A stretch of 64,000 nucleotides of DNA from Desulfatibacillum sp. (GCA_020725555.1 DYEU01000018.1:205113-269112); one strand, 5' to 3'; counted from the stretch's first letter, positions 51,965 through 60,302 are shown. Notes: generated by a model from the letters alone, not told the origin. Program-made: numbers and translations.

Positions 51965-52717
51965 TTGATCCCCGCCCCCCCCGTCGAAGGCGGCGATGCG
52001 CCCGGAGGGATCGACCCCCGGGTGCGCCTCGCCGCGGCGATCGGCTTCAGCGCGGCGACCGCCGCGTGGCAGCGGCCCGCCGGCATCCTCGCCGCGCTCG
52101 GCTTCGCGCTGGGTCTGGCGGCCTTCTTCCGCCTTTCCCCGCGGCCCCTCCTGCGCCGTCTCCTCGCCGCAAACGGCTTCGTGCTGCTTCTCTGGGCGAT
52201 CGTCCCCTTCAGCCTGCCCGGCGAGGCGCTCGTGCGGCTGGGGCCGCTGGCGGCGAGCCGCGAGGGGCTCGCGCTCGCGCTGGCCATCACGCTCAAGTCG
52301 AACGCGCTCGTTCTTGCGCTTCTGGCGCTCGTCGCCCCCCTGCCCTTCCCGGCCGCCGGCCACGCCCTCCACCGCCTGGGGGTCCCGGGAAAGCTCGTCC
52401 AGCTTCTCCTGCTCACCTGGCGCTACCTCGCCCTCCTCGAGCAGGAATTCCACAGGCTTCGCCGTGCGGCCGCGCTGCGCGGCTTCCGTCCGCGGACCGA
52501 CCTCCACACCTACCGCACCTTCGCCTGGCTGCTCGGCATGCTGCTCGTGCGCTCCGTCGACCGCGCCGAGCGCGTGCGCCGGGCGATGCTCTGCCGCGGC
52601 TTCCGGGGAGTCTTTCTCAGCCTGCACGAGTTTCGGCTGACGCGCCGGTCGCTCGCCTTCGCCGCGGCCGCGGCCGCGGCCGTCGTCGCCTCGGCTTGGC
52701 TGGAACTCGCCGGCTGA
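51965..52717 (+). CDS. nikQ: ECF transporter T component NikQ/CbiQ
   Basis: The product is 250 aa with about 5-6 membrane helices (LAAAIGFSAATAAW, NALVLALLALVAPLPF). Two coupling helices carry the Ala-Arg-Gly-type signatures (RRAAALRGFRPRTDL and RVRRAMLCRGFRGVF) that contact the ATPase. It links NikM to NikO. The start is TTG at 51965 with AGGGGGA upstream; no better start is in frame. It lies 16 bp before nikO. Confidence 0.9.
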   Translation: MIPAPPVEGGDAPGGIDPRVRLAAAIGFSAATAAWQRPAGILAALGFALGLAAFFRLSPRPLLRRLLAANGFVLLLWAIVPFSLPGEALVRLGPLAASREGLALALAITLKSNALVLALLALVAPLPFPAAGHALHRLGVPGKLVQLLLLTWRYLALLEQEFHRLRRAAALRGFRPRTDLHTYRTFAWLLGMLLVRSVDRAERVRRAMLCRGFRGVFLSLHEFRLTRRSLAFAAAAAAAVVASAWLELAG

Positions 52718-52733
52718 GGGGGAGGAGGGCGCC

Positions 52734-53471
52734 GTGGCCGCGGAGGAACCGCTCGTCGCCCTGCGGGGCATCCGCTTCGGCTACCCCGGCGCGGCGCCCA
52801 TCCTCGAGGGGCTCGACTTCGCGCTCGGAGGCGGGGAGCGGGTGGGGATCCTCGCCCCCAACGGCAGCGGCAAGACGACCCTGTTGTTGCTGATCATGGG
52901 GCTCCTCAGGCCCCAGGCCGGCGAAATCCGCATCTTCGGCGAACCCCGCCGCGCCGAGGCCGACTTCCTCGAGGTCCGCCGCCGCATCGGGCTCGTCTTC
53001 CAGGACCCCGAGGACCAGCTCTTCTGCCCCACGGTGCTCGAGGACGTCGCCTTCGGGCCCCTCAACCTCGGCAAGAGCCGGGCCGAGGCGGCGGCCGTGG
53101 CGCGGCGCACGCTCGCGGCCTTAGGGCTCGAGGGGTTCGAGGGCCGCATCGGCTTCAAGCTCTCCGGCGGGGAAAAGCGGCTGGTCGCGCTCGCGGCGGT
53201 GCTCGCCATGGAACCCGAGGCGCTGCTCCTCGACGAGCCCGAGAACGGCCTCGACGCCCGCACCCGCCTGCGGCTGGTCGAGGTGCTGGAGAGGCTGCCG
53301 ATCCCGCAGGCGATCGTCTCCCACGACATCGACCTCCTCACCGCCCTCTGCGACCGGCTGCTCACCCTCGAAGCAGGCACGATCCGCGACGTGGACGGCG
53401 AGGCGCTCCACCGCCATCTCCACGTCCACCGGCTGGGCGACCGCCCCCACCGCCACGGCCTCCCCGGGTGA
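52734..53471 (+). CDS. nikO: ECF transporter ATPase NikO/CbiO
   Basis: The product is 245 aa. Walker A is APNGSGKTTLLL, the Q-loop LVFQDPEDQLFCPTV, the signature KLSGGEKRLVALA, Walker B LLLDEPENGLD and the switch His is in AIVSHDIDLL. The QDPEDQLF spelling is typical of ECF ATPases. It powers nickel import through NikM and NikQ. The start is GTG at 52734 with GGAGGAG just upstream. It is the last gene of the nickel operon. Confidence 0.94.
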   Translation: MAAEEPLVALRGIRFGYPGAAPILEGLDFALGGGERVGILAPNGSGKTTLLLLIMGLLRPQAGEIRIFGEPRRAEADFLEVRRRIGLVFQDPEDQLFCPTVLEDVAFGPLNLGKSRAEAAAVARRTLAALGLEGFEGRIGFKLSGGEKRLVALAAVLAMEPEALLLDEPENGLDARTRLRLVEVLERLPIPQAIVSHDIDLLTALCDRLLTLEAGTIRDVDGEALHRHLHVHRLGDRPHRHGLPG

Positions 53472-53480
53472 AGGCCGGCC

Positions 53481-53509
53481 TTGCAATCCCGGGGCGGCCC
53501 GGATAGAAC
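53481..53509 (+). promoter_or_regulatory. Putative promoter for coaX (very short leader)
   Basis: TTGCAA and TAGAAC are separated by 17 bp. The implied transcript start falls at or next to the coaX ATG (53516), so the mRNA could be almost leaderless. Confidence 0.35.
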
Positions 53510-53515
53510 GCGGGC

Positions 53516-54283
53516 ATGCTGCTCGCCGTCAACGTGAACAACACGAACACCTCCTTCGGGGTGCACGGCGGGGCCGAGGGGTGGATGGCGCACTGGCGGG
53601 CGGCCACCGACCGCGCGCGGCTGGCCGACGAGTACGCCATGCTGCTGCGGAGCTTCTTCGACTTCCGCGGGCTTTCCTGGTCGCAGCTCACCGGGGTGGC
53701 GCTTTCAAGCGTCGTGCCGCCGGTCACGCCGGTCTTCGTCGAGCTCAGCCGCCGCTACCTGGGGCTCGAGCCGCTCGTCGTCTCCCACCGGCTGCGCACG
53801 GGGGTGGAGATCCGCATCGACTACCCCGCCGAACTCGGCGCCGACCGCATCCTGAACGCCGTGGCCGCCAAGCGGCTCTACGGTTGCCCCTGCATCGTGG
53901 TCGATTTCGGCACCGCGACCACCTTCGACGCCCTCTCCCGCGAGGGGGACTACGTCGGCGGCGCGATCGCGCCGGGGCTCGGGATCGCCGCCGAGGCCCT
54001 GTTCGCCCGCACGGCCAAGCTGCCGCGCATCGAGCTCACGGCCCCGCCGGCGGCGATCGGCCGCAACACCGTGCACGCCATGCAATCGGGGCTGGTGCTG
54101 GGCTACGTGGGCCTGATCGACGGCCTGGTCGGCCGCCTGCGCGCCGAGCTGGGCGGGTCGGCCCGCGTCGTCGCCACCGGCGGCATGGCGGCGATCCTCG
54201 CCGAGCACGCCGCCGTGATCGAGAAGGTCGACCCGATGCTCACCCTCGAGGGGCTGCGCATGATCTACGAGATGAACCGCTGA
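53516..54283 (+). CDS. coaX: Type III pantothenate kinase CoaX, with altered N-terminal motif
   Basis: The product is 255 aa and catalyses ATP-dependent phosphorylation of pantothenate, first step of CoA synthesis. GADRILNAVAA and VDFGTATTFDALS (phosphate 2) are intact, as are GGAIAPGLGIAAEALF and the final MLTLEGLRMIYEM. The first phosphate loop, normally Asp-x-Gly-Asn-Thr, reads NVNNTNT: Asn6 replaces the usual Asp and Asn8 the Gly. It is followed 23 bp later by coaBC, the next steps in the pathway. Confidence 0.92.
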   Translation: MLLAVNVNNTNTSFGVHGGAEGWMAHWRAATDRARLADEYAMLLRSFFDFRGLSWSQLTGVALSSVVPPVTPVFVELSRRYLGLEPLVVSHRLRTGVEIRIDYPAELGADRILNAVAAKRLYGCPCIVVDFGTATTFDALSREGDYVGGAIAPGLGIAAEALFARTAKLPRIELTAPPAAIGRNTVHAMQSGLVLGYVGLIDGLVGRLRAELGGSARVVATGGMAAILAEHAAVIEKVDPMLTLEGLRMIYEMNR

Positions 54284-54306
54284 ACCGCCCGGCCGGAGGG
54301 TTCTTT

Positions 54307-55539
54307 ATGGAGAATAAAATCCCGGTGCTCGACCGGCGCCCGGTCGTCCTCGGCGTGACGGGCGGGATCGCCGCCTACAAGGCGGCCGATCTCGCCAGCC
54401 GCCTCGTCCAGGCCGGGGCCGCCCTCGAGGTCGTGATGACGCCCGCCGCGGCCGAGTTCGTGCGGCCGCTCACCTTCCAGGCCCTCACCCACCGGCCGGT
54501 GGCGATCGAGATGTTCTCCCTGCTCCAGGACCGCGAGATCGGCCACGTCGCCCTCGGGCAGCGCGCCGCGCTGATGATCGTCGCCCCCGCCACGGCGAAC
54601 ACGCTCGCCCGGCTCGCCTGCGGGCTCGCCGACAACCTGCTCGTCACCACCGCGCTCGCCTGCCGCGGCCCGCTGCTTGTCGCCCCGGCCATGGAATCGG
54701 GCATGTGGCACCACCCGGCGACGCGCGCGAACCTCGAAACCCTCACCCGCCGCGGCGCCTTCGTCGTGGGGCCGGAGAAGGGGCGGCTCGCCTCGGGCGC
54801 AAGCGGCGAGGGCCGCATGGCCGAGCCCGAGACCATCCTGGACGCGGCCTGCTGGGTGCTCGGCCGCAGCGGCCCGCTTGCCGGGAAGAAGGTCGTCGTG
54901 ACCGCGGGCGGGACGCGCGAGCCGATCGACCCCGTGCGCTTCATCGGCAACCCGAGCAGCGGCAAGATGGGCTTCGCCCTTGCCCGCGCGGCGCGCGACC
55001 GCGGCGCCGAGGTGACCCTGATCCACGGGCCGGTCGCCCTGCGGCCGCCCTACGGGGTTGCCTGCCACGCGGTCGCCACCGCGGCGCAGATGCAGGAAGC
55101 GGTGCTCGCGGCCGCCGCCGAGGCCGATGTCCTGCTCATGGCCGCGGCCGTCGCCGACTACCGGCCGCGGGCGGCGGCGGCGCAGAAAATCAAGAAGGAG
55201 GCCGAGGCCGCGCGCCTCGAGCTCGTGCGCACCGAGGACATTCTCGCGTGCGTCGCCGCGCGGCGCCGCAGCGGCGAAGCCGGCCCGGCCGTCGTCGTCG
55301 GCTTCGCCGCCGAGACCGAGGAGCTCCTGCGCCACGCGCGCGAGAAGCTCGAGAAAAAAGGGCTGGACCTGATCGTCGCCAACGACGTGAGCGCCGCGGA
55401 AAGCGGCTTCGAGGCGGAGACGAACCGCGTGGTGATCCTCGACCCCCGCGGCGGGGTGGAGAGCCTGCCGCTTCTCCCCAAGCGCGAGGTGGCCGAGGCC
55501 GTCCTCGACCGCATCCTCCCCCTGCTCGCCGCGCGCTGA
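54307..55539 (+). CDS. coaBC: Bifunctional phosphopantothenoylcysteine decarboxylase/synthetase CoaBC
   Basis: The product is 410 aa. The flavin-dependent CoaC half (1-~190) has VTGGIAAYKAADLASRLVQ, the active-site His in EIGHVALGQ and APATANTLARLACGLADN. Its substrate clamp reads PAMESGMW, where the family normally has Asn in place of Glu130. The CoaB half carries VVVTAGGTREPIDPVRFIGN and AAAVADYRP, plus Lys in AQKIKKEAE. It condenses 4'-phosphopantothenate with Cys using CTP and decarboxylates the product. The start at 54307 gives the family N-terminus. Confidence 0.94.
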   Translation: MENKIPVLDRRPVVLGVTGGIAAYKAADLASRLVQAGAALEVVMTPAAAEFVRPLTFQALTHRPVAIEMFSLLQDREIGHVALGQRAALMIVAPATANTLARLACGLADNLLVTTALACRGPLLVAPAMESGMWHHPATRANLETLTRRGAFVVGPEKGRLASGASGEGRMAEPETILDAACWVLGRSGPLAGKKVVVTAGGTREPIDPVRFIGNPSSGKMGFALARAARDRGAEVTLIHGPVALRPPYGVACHAVATAAQMQEAVLAAAAEADVLLMAAAVADYRPRAAAAQKIKKEAEAARLELVRTEDILACVAARRRSGEAGPAVVVGFAAETEELLRHAREKLEKKGLDLIVANDVSAAESGFEAETNRVVILDPRGGVESLPLLPKREVAEAVLDRILPLLAAR

Positions 55540-55587
55540 AACCACGCCCGGCCGCCCCCGGGCGGCGCCGGCCGGGTCCCGCCCGGG

Positions 55588-55616
55588 TTGACGAACGCCG
55601 CCGGACGTGTTACCCC
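55588..55616 (+). promoter_or_regulatory. Putative promoter for the Tim44-like gene
   Basis: TTGACG and TACCCC are separated by 17 bp, with TGT before the -10. It ends 55 bp upstream of the ATG. Confidence 0.42.
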
Positions 55617-55670
55617 TTGATGTAAACAAACGATCACCAAAACCGCCTCGATGGAGGAAACCCTGACCCG

Positions 55671-56540
55671 ATGAAACGAAGCGCTCTCCTCTCCGTGTTG
55701 GGTGCCGCGGCGATCGCCTTCTTCCTCATGTTCCTGCTCGCGGAGGCCGCCCATGCCGCCCGCTTGGGCGGGGGCAAATCCTTCGGCAGCCGGCCGAGCT
55801 ACCAGCGCAGCGCCCCGCTGCCCTCGCCCTCCCCGGGCGCCCCGCAACCCGGGGGCCAGCCGGCGGCCGTCGCCCCGCGGCCCGCCTTCGGGGGCTTCGG
55901 CGGCATGCTGGGGGGGATGCTCATGGGCGGCCTGATCGGCTCGCTGCTCTTCGGCGGCGGCCACGCCTGGGGCGGCCCGGGGCTGCTCGACCTCCTCGTC
56001 CTCGGGGGCGGGATCTTTCTCCTCTTCCGGCTGCTCCGGGCGCGCCGGCCCGCGCCGGCCGCGGCCGGCCTCTCCGGGTCGCCGGGACTGGCCCGCGGGG
56101 AGCTGGACCCCTGGGGAATCGCCGCCTCGCGCACGGCCGAGGCCCCCTCCCCGCCGGCCGCCTACCCGGAGGGCTTCGACCCCGAGGAGTTCCTCCAGGG
56201 CGCGCGCCTCATCTACAACCGCCTGCAGGCCTCCTGGGACCGGCGCGACCTCGAGGACATCCGCGCCTTCACGACCCCCGAGGTCTTCGAAGAGATCCGG
56301 CGCCAGGCCGAGGAGGATCCCCGGCCCGGGAAGACCGACATCCTGCTCGTCCACCCCGCGATCCAGGAAGTGCGCGAGATCGAGGGCAAGATCGTGGTCT
56401 CGGTCCTCTACGACGCCATGCTGCGGGAGGAGGCCTCCGAGGCGGCCCGTCCGGTGCGCGAGCTGTGGCACTTCAGCCGCGACGCGCAGGGCGGGGACTC
56501 CTTCTGGAAGCTCGAGGGGATTCAGCAGGCGGAAGGCTGA
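55671..56540 (+). CDS. Tim44-like domain membrane protein
   Basis: The product is 289 aa. A signal-like N-terminus (AAAIAFFLMFLLAEAAHAA) and a Gly-rich segment with one or two membrane helices (MLGGMLMGGLIGSLLF, LLDLLVLGGGIFLLFRLL) lead to a C-terminal Tim44-like domain (GFDPEEFLQGARLIYNRLQA, then LEDIRAFTTPEVFEEIRRQA). Bacterial members with this layout are inner-membrane proteins of unknown role; the domain is related to the mitochondrial import motor subunit. It is convergent with the ACT gene. Confidence 0.87.
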   Translation: MKRSALLSVLGAAAIAFFLMFLLAEAAHAARLGGGKSFGSRPSYQRSAPLPSPSPGAPQPGGQPAAVAPRPAFGGFGGMLGGMLMGGLIGSLLFGGGHAWGGPGLLDLLVLGGGIFLLFRLLRARRPAPAAAGLSGSPGLARGELDPWGIAASRTAEAPSPPAAYPEGFDPEEFLQGARLIYNRLQASWDRRDLEDIRAFTTPEVFEEIRRQAEEDPRPGKTDILLVHPAIQEVREIEGKIVVSVLYDAMLREEASEAARPVRELWHFSRDAQGGDSFWKLEGIQQAEG

Positions 56541-56547
56541 ACGCGCC

Positions 56548-56967
56548 TCACGCGGCCGAAAGGGTGCGGATCCCCTGTTGCCGCAGCGCCTCCTCCGCCA
56601 GCGCGTTGTCGGAGAAGCGGAAGACCATGACCGCCGTCCCGGGGCGAGAGCTCACCGCGGTGTAGGTGTAGGACACGGCGACGGGGACCGCCGCGAGCGC
56701 ATCCAGGATGCGGCCCAGGGCGCCGGGGCGGTCCTCGACTTCGATCACCACAACCTCGTTCAAGACCGCCGTGAGCTTGCCGGCCGCGAGGGCCGCGGCC
56801 GCCCGCTCGGGCTCGGCGACGATCAGCCGCAACTTGGCGTGGATCTCGCCGTTGTCCACGAGGCAGTGGGCGCGCACGTCGATCCCGGCCTCGCCCAGAA
56901 GCGAGAAGACCCGCCCCACGTCGCGGGCGGCGTTGCCCGTCAAGACCGTCAGCTGTTGTCGGTACAT
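56548..56967 (-). CDS. ACT-domain regulatory protein
   Basis: The product is 139 aa with two ACT-like repeats: QQLTVLTGNAARDVGRVFSL with EAGIDVRAHCLVDNGEIH, and VVVIEVEDRPGALGRILDAL with VAVSYTYTAV. ACT domains bind amino acids allosterically. Stand-alone double-ACT proteins of this kind are often linked to acetate/CoA or amino-acid metabolism, but nothing nearby fixes the ligand. The start MYRQQL was chosen as the family-like N-terminus; an ATG at 57018 in frame is less likely. Confidence 0.85.
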   Translation of the reverse strand: MYRQQLTVLTGNAARDVGRVFSLLGEAGIDVRAHCLVDNGEIHAKLRLIVAEPERAAAALAAGKLTAVLNEVVVIEVEDRPGALGRILDALAAVPVAVSYTYTAVSSRPGTAVMVFRFSDNALAEEALRQQGIRTLSAA

Positions 56968-57028
56968 CCTCCCATCCCTCCGGCGCCGTGAGGGGTCGAC
57001 CCCCGATGCGCCCTGCATGATCCCGACT

Positions 57029-57057
57029 TACGTAACAAAGCCCCTGCGCGGATGCAA
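57029..57057 (-). promoter_or_regulatory. Weak promoter candidate for the ACT gene
   Basis: The minus strand has TTGCAT and TACGTA separated by 17 bp, about 60 bp upstream of the ACT start. Confidence 0.35.
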
Positions 57058-57141
57058 CCTCGGCCGCCAAGGGGTTGTAACCTTTTTCCCGGTCGCGGCT
57101 CCTCAGAGGCGACGCAACACCCCGCTTCCCCGGAGGGCGAA

Positions 57142-58107
57142 ATGGCGATTTCCCGGCGCACCTTTCTCAAGGGCTCGCTTGCCGCCGCGGCGCTTGCCGC
57201 GGCACCTGCACCGCCGGCCGCCGCCGCGGCCGAGGAATCGGTTGCGACCTTGATCGACATCCGCAAGTGCATCGGCTGCGGCTCCTGCGTGGCGGCCTGC
57301 CGCGAGGCGAACGCCGACCGTTTCCCCGAGCCGCAAAAGCCCTTCCCGCGGATGTTCCCCGCCCGGGTCAAGGTCTCGGACTGGTCCGAGCGCCGCGAGG
57401 TGGACGACCGGCTCACCCCCTACAATTGGCTCTTCATCCAGCAGGCGCGGGTCGTGCACGACGGCCGGGAGATCGAGCTCACGCTCCCGCGGCGCTGCAT
57501 GCACTGCGTCAATCCCCCCTGCGTCAAGCTCTGCCCCTGGGGGGCCGCCCGGCAGACGCCGGAGGGCATCGCGCTCATCGACCCCGAGATCTGTCTCGGC
57601 GGCTCGAAATGCAAGAGCGTCTGCCCCTGGGACATCCCCCAGCGGCAGACCGGGGTGGGGCTCTACCTGAAGCTCGCCCCTTCCTTCGCCGGAAACGGGG
57701 TCATGTACAAGTGCGACCGCTGCCGGCAGCGCCTCGCCGCGGGCGGTCTTCCCGCCTGCATCGAGGCCTGCCCCGAAGAGGTGCAGACGATCGGGCCGCG
57801 GCCGGAGATCCTCGCCCGCGCCCACGCGATCGCCGAAGAGATCGGGGGGTTCACTTACGGCGAGCACGAAAACGGCGGGACGAACACGATCTACGTCTCC
57901 CCCGTCCCCTTTGAGATACTGAACCGCGGGATCGAGACCGGCGAGGGGCGGCCGCACCTCGCGCCCGTCCCGGACACGATGGACGAGGCAAACCGCCTGA
58001 CGGCGGCCCTGGCGATCGCCCCCCTGGCCGGGGTCGCGGGCGCGGCCCTGCGGCTTGTCTCCCGCGCACGGGGCAACACCCCGTCGGAGGAGAGCGATGA
58101 GCGCTGA
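57142..58107 (+). CDS. Tat-exported 4Fe-4S ferredoxin with C-terminal membrane anchor
   Basis: The product is 321 aa. A twin-arginine signal (ISRRTFLKGSLAAAALAA) predicts folding in the cytoplasm and export. Cysteine groups are CIGCGSCVAACREAN, CMHCVNPPCVKLCPWG, CLGGSKCKSVCPW and CDRCRQRLAAGGLPACIEAC. The third has only three Cys, so that centre may be [3Fe-4S] or use another ligand. A C-terminal hydrophobic helix (ALAIAPLAGVAGAALRLV) resembles FdnH-type beta subunits. The downstream gene, overlapping by 11 bases, encodes a cytochrome b-like partner. No catalytic subunit is adjacent. Confidence 0.9.
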   Translation: MAISRRTFLKGSLAAAALAAAPAPPAAAAAEESVATLIDIRKCIGCGSCVAACREANADRFPEPQKPFPRMFPARVKVSDWSERREVDDRLTPYNWLFIQQARVVHDGREIELTLPRRCMHCVNPPCVKLCPWGAARQTPEGIALIDPEICLGGSKCKSVCPWDIPQRQTGVGLYLKLAPSFAGNGVMYKCDRCRQRLAAGGLPACIEACPEEVQTIGPRPEILARAHAIAEEIGGFTYGEHENGGTNTIYVSPVPFEILNRGIETGEGRPHLAPVPDTMDEANRLTAALAIAPLAGVAGAALRLVSRARGNTPSEESDER

Positions 58108-58585
58108 CGCGCAAGTCCCCGCGCGGCCGACCGCCCCGGGCCGGGCCGCGCGATGGGCCTTCCGGGGGCTCGTCTTCGTGCTTGCCCTGACGGGCTTCGG
58201 GCAACTGCCGATCTACAACCGCTATTACCTGAGCGATCTCCCCGGCTGCGGCTGGCTGGCCGACTACTGGGCGACGCGCCTCGTCCACTACCTGGCGGCG
58301 GCCCTCTTTCTCGCCCTCCTCGCCCACGCGGCGACCCTCTACCTCGCCGCACGCCGCCCGCGGCGCCTGCGCCTGTCCCGCTCCGGGGCGCTGCGCGCGG
58401 GGCTGCTCGCCGCGCTCGTCGCCTCCGGCGGCCTGATCGTGGTCAAGAATTTTCCGGGGGTTTTCTTTTCCGACGCCCTCGTGATCGCCGTCGATCTCGC
58501 CCATCTCGGCGCGGCGGCGGCCTTTCTCCTGGCCCAGCTCATCGCGCTCATCGGCCGCCGCCCCTGGGTCGAGCAGGCAGCCTGA
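58097..58585 (+). CDS. Cytochrome b-type membrane partner of the Tat ferredoxin
   Basis: The product is 162 aa with four predicted membrane helices (AFRGLVFVLALTGFGQLP, LVHYLAAALFLALLAHAATL, AGLLAALVASGGLIVVKNF, VIAVDLAHLGAAAAFLLAQL). His residues in the second (VHYL and LLAHAA) and fourth (LAHLG) helices could bind haem b, as in FdnI-type anchors. With the ferredoxin it would pass electrons between periplasm and quinone pool. The family name is not certain; role is inferred from topology and coupling. Confidence 0.72.
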   Translation: MSADAQVPARPTAPGRAARWAFRGLVFVLALTGFGQLPIYNRYYLSDLPGCGWLADYWATRLVHYLAAALFLALLAHAATLYLAARRPRRLRLSRSGALRAGLLAALVASGGLIVVKNFPGVFFSDALVIAVDLAHLGAAAAFLLAQLIALIGRRPWVEQAA

Positions 58586-58661
58586 GGGAGGCCCCGGCCG
58601 GGGCGACCCGAGGAAGACGAGCCCCGCAAGGAAGCCGGCACCGCCCGGCCCCTCCCCCACC

Positions 58662-59507
58662 CTACCGCCCAAGCCGCAAGAGCCCGACGCCCAAAAGCGT
58701 GCACAGGGTGGCGAAGAGCTTGAGGAGATCGAGCCGCTCCTTGAGCACCACGACCCCCAGCAGCAGGGCGAAAACGATGCTCGTCTCGCGCAGCGCCGTG
58801 ACCAGGGGGATCGGGGCCCGGGTGAAGGCCCAGGTCACCAGCGCATAGGCCAGAAAGGAGGCCCCGCCCCCGCTCAGGGCGAGCCGCGGCTCATGGAAAA
58901 CCGCCCGGCGCACGGACTGCGGATGGACGAGGCCCATCCCCAGCGCAAAGAGGGCGGCGTTCGCCACCGAGAGCCAGCCGTAGTAGCCGAGCGCCGTGCC
59001 GGCGGTGCGGGCCCCCATCCCGTCGACCAGGGAATAGGCGGCGATGAACCCGCCGGTGACGAGCGCGAGGGCTGCGGCGCGGCCGTTGCGGAGTCCTTCG
59101 CTGCGGCGGACGAGGGCGAGGCTCATGATGCCGGTGCCGATCAGGGCGACGGCCGCCAGCTCCACCCGCGAAAGGTTGACCCCCAGCAGCGTGAGGGAAA
59201 CGCCGGCGACGATGAGCGGGGCCGAACCCCGGGCCAGGGGATAGACCTGGCTCAGGTCGCCGGCCCGGTAGGAGGCGAGCAGAACGAGCTGGTAGCCCGT
59301 GTGCAGCACCGCACCGCCCAGGATGAAAGGCAGGGCCTTCGCGTCGGGCGCGGGGGCGACCCCGAGGGCCGCCAGGGCGAACGGCGTGTGCCCCAGAACG
59401 ACGGCGGTCATGCCGAGATACGGGTCCCTGTTGCGCTTGACCAGGAAATTCCAGGAGGCGTGCAGAAACGCGGCGGCCAGCACGAGGGCCATCACCGGGA
59501 GGGTCAT
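58662..59507 (-). CDS. EamA/DMT-superfamily transporter
   Basis: The product is 281 aa with ten predicted membrane helices arranged as two 5-helix EamA repeats (VLAAAFLHASWNFLVKRN at the start and FLAYALVTWAFTRAPIPLVT in the second half). Conserved Pro/Gly residues at helix ends fit drug/metabolite transporters. Substrate unknown. It is a single leftward gene. Confidence 0.9.
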   Translation of the reverse strand: MTLPVMALVLAAAFLHASWNFLVKRNRDPYLGMTAVVLGHTPFALAALGVAPAPDAKALPFILGGAVLHTGYQLVLLASYRAGDLSQVYPLARGSAPLIVAGVSLTLLGVNLSRVELAAVALIGTGIMSLALVRRSEGLRNGRAAALALVTGGFIAAYSLVDGMGARTAGTALGYYGWLSVANAALFALGMGLVHPQSVRRAVFHEPRLALSGGGASFLAYALVTWAFTRAPIPLVTALRETSIVFALLLGVVVLKERLDLLKLFATLCTLLGVGLLRLGR

Positions 59508-59637
59508 GGATGCCCACCGCCTTTCGGGGGTTCGGTCCGCCGTCCCACCGCCCGGCCGCGGGGTTCCCCGGCCGGTCCCCCCCGGCCCCGGAGGCCGAAG
59601 GGTTTCCGCTCCGGCCCCGCGGTCGTTCCCCCGGCGT

Positions 59638-60090
59638 TCACTCGATGAACTGCGCGATCACGCTGTGCCTGCGCTTGATCTCGAACATGAGGCGATCGCA
59701 GTGGCGCATGCGCGCGAGCGAACGGACGATGAGCATGACGCCGAACACGGCGAGGGCCAGGGAGAAAACCCCCAGGGGAATGAGCACAGGCAGCACGTGC
59801 TCGATGAGGTAGTATTTCGAGGTCGCGATCAAGACGCTCGCCACCGACAGGGGCAGGGCGAGAACCGCGATCCCCGTCCGCATCACGGCCAACGAGGTCC
59901 GCTTTTCGGCAAGGAGCAGCTGCACTTCGCCGATCACGACCGACACGGGAGGAAGAGCGTCCCCCTCGCCGCCGGCTCGGTCTTCCCCCCCGCGGGCGCT
60001 CGACCCTGCGGGGGGAGGCGCCGCGCGGGCCTCGGGGGCCTCTCCCGGCCGGCCGGCCTCGGGGGAGGTCCCATGGGGGATGCGTTTCAT
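59638..60090 (-). CDS. DUF202-like small membrane protein
   Basis: The product is 150 aa. A charged Pro/Ala-rich N-terminus (~60 residues) precedes LLAEKRTSLAVMRTGIAVLA, the R-T-x-L-A/R-T-x-x-A pattern of DUF202/YidH proteins. Two membrane helices (LALPLSVASVLIATS and VLPVLIPLGVFSLALAVFGV) follow, then a basic tail. Function of the family is unknown. A longer in-frame start exists at 60171, but its extra residues are low-complexity. Confidence 0.78.
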   Translation of the reverse strand: MKRIPHGTSPEAGRPGEAPEARAAPPPAGSSARGGEDRAGGEGDALPPVSVVIGEVQLLLAEKRTSLAVMRTGIAVLALPLSVASVLIATSKYYLIEHVLPVLIPLGVFSLALAVFGVMLIVRSLARMRHCDRLMFEIKRRHSVIAQFIE

Positions 60091-60214
60091 GCCGTCTCCT
60101 CCGGCCGCGTGTCCGGGGTTCCCCCCCCGGGGGCGCGGGTGCGGCCCCGCCGGGGCCCGCGACCAGGACAAAAAGGGGCTGCGGTGTTTTTCCCCCGCAA
60201 CCCCCCGTTTCTCG

Positions 60215-60289
60215 TGGTAGGCACGACGAGATTTGAACTCGTGACCCCTACCGTGTCAGGGTAGTGCTCTCCCCCTGAGCTACGTGCCT
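60215..60289 (-). tRNA. tRNA-Val (anticodon GAC)
   Basis: The minus strand folds into a full cloverleaf: 7-bp acceptor (AGGCACG with CGTGCCT), D-stem GCTC/GAGC, anticodon stem CTACC/GGTAG with loop CTGACAC (anticodon GAC), a T-arm with TTCAAAT loop, discriminator A and encoded CCA. It has its own promoter at 60303-60331. Confidence 0.95.
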
Positions 60290-60302
60290 GAAATCGGGAA
60301 AC

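Noticed and set aside
60215-60289. tRNA-Val as an integration site
   Set aside because: No integrase, direct repeat of the tRNA end or atypical island flanks it.
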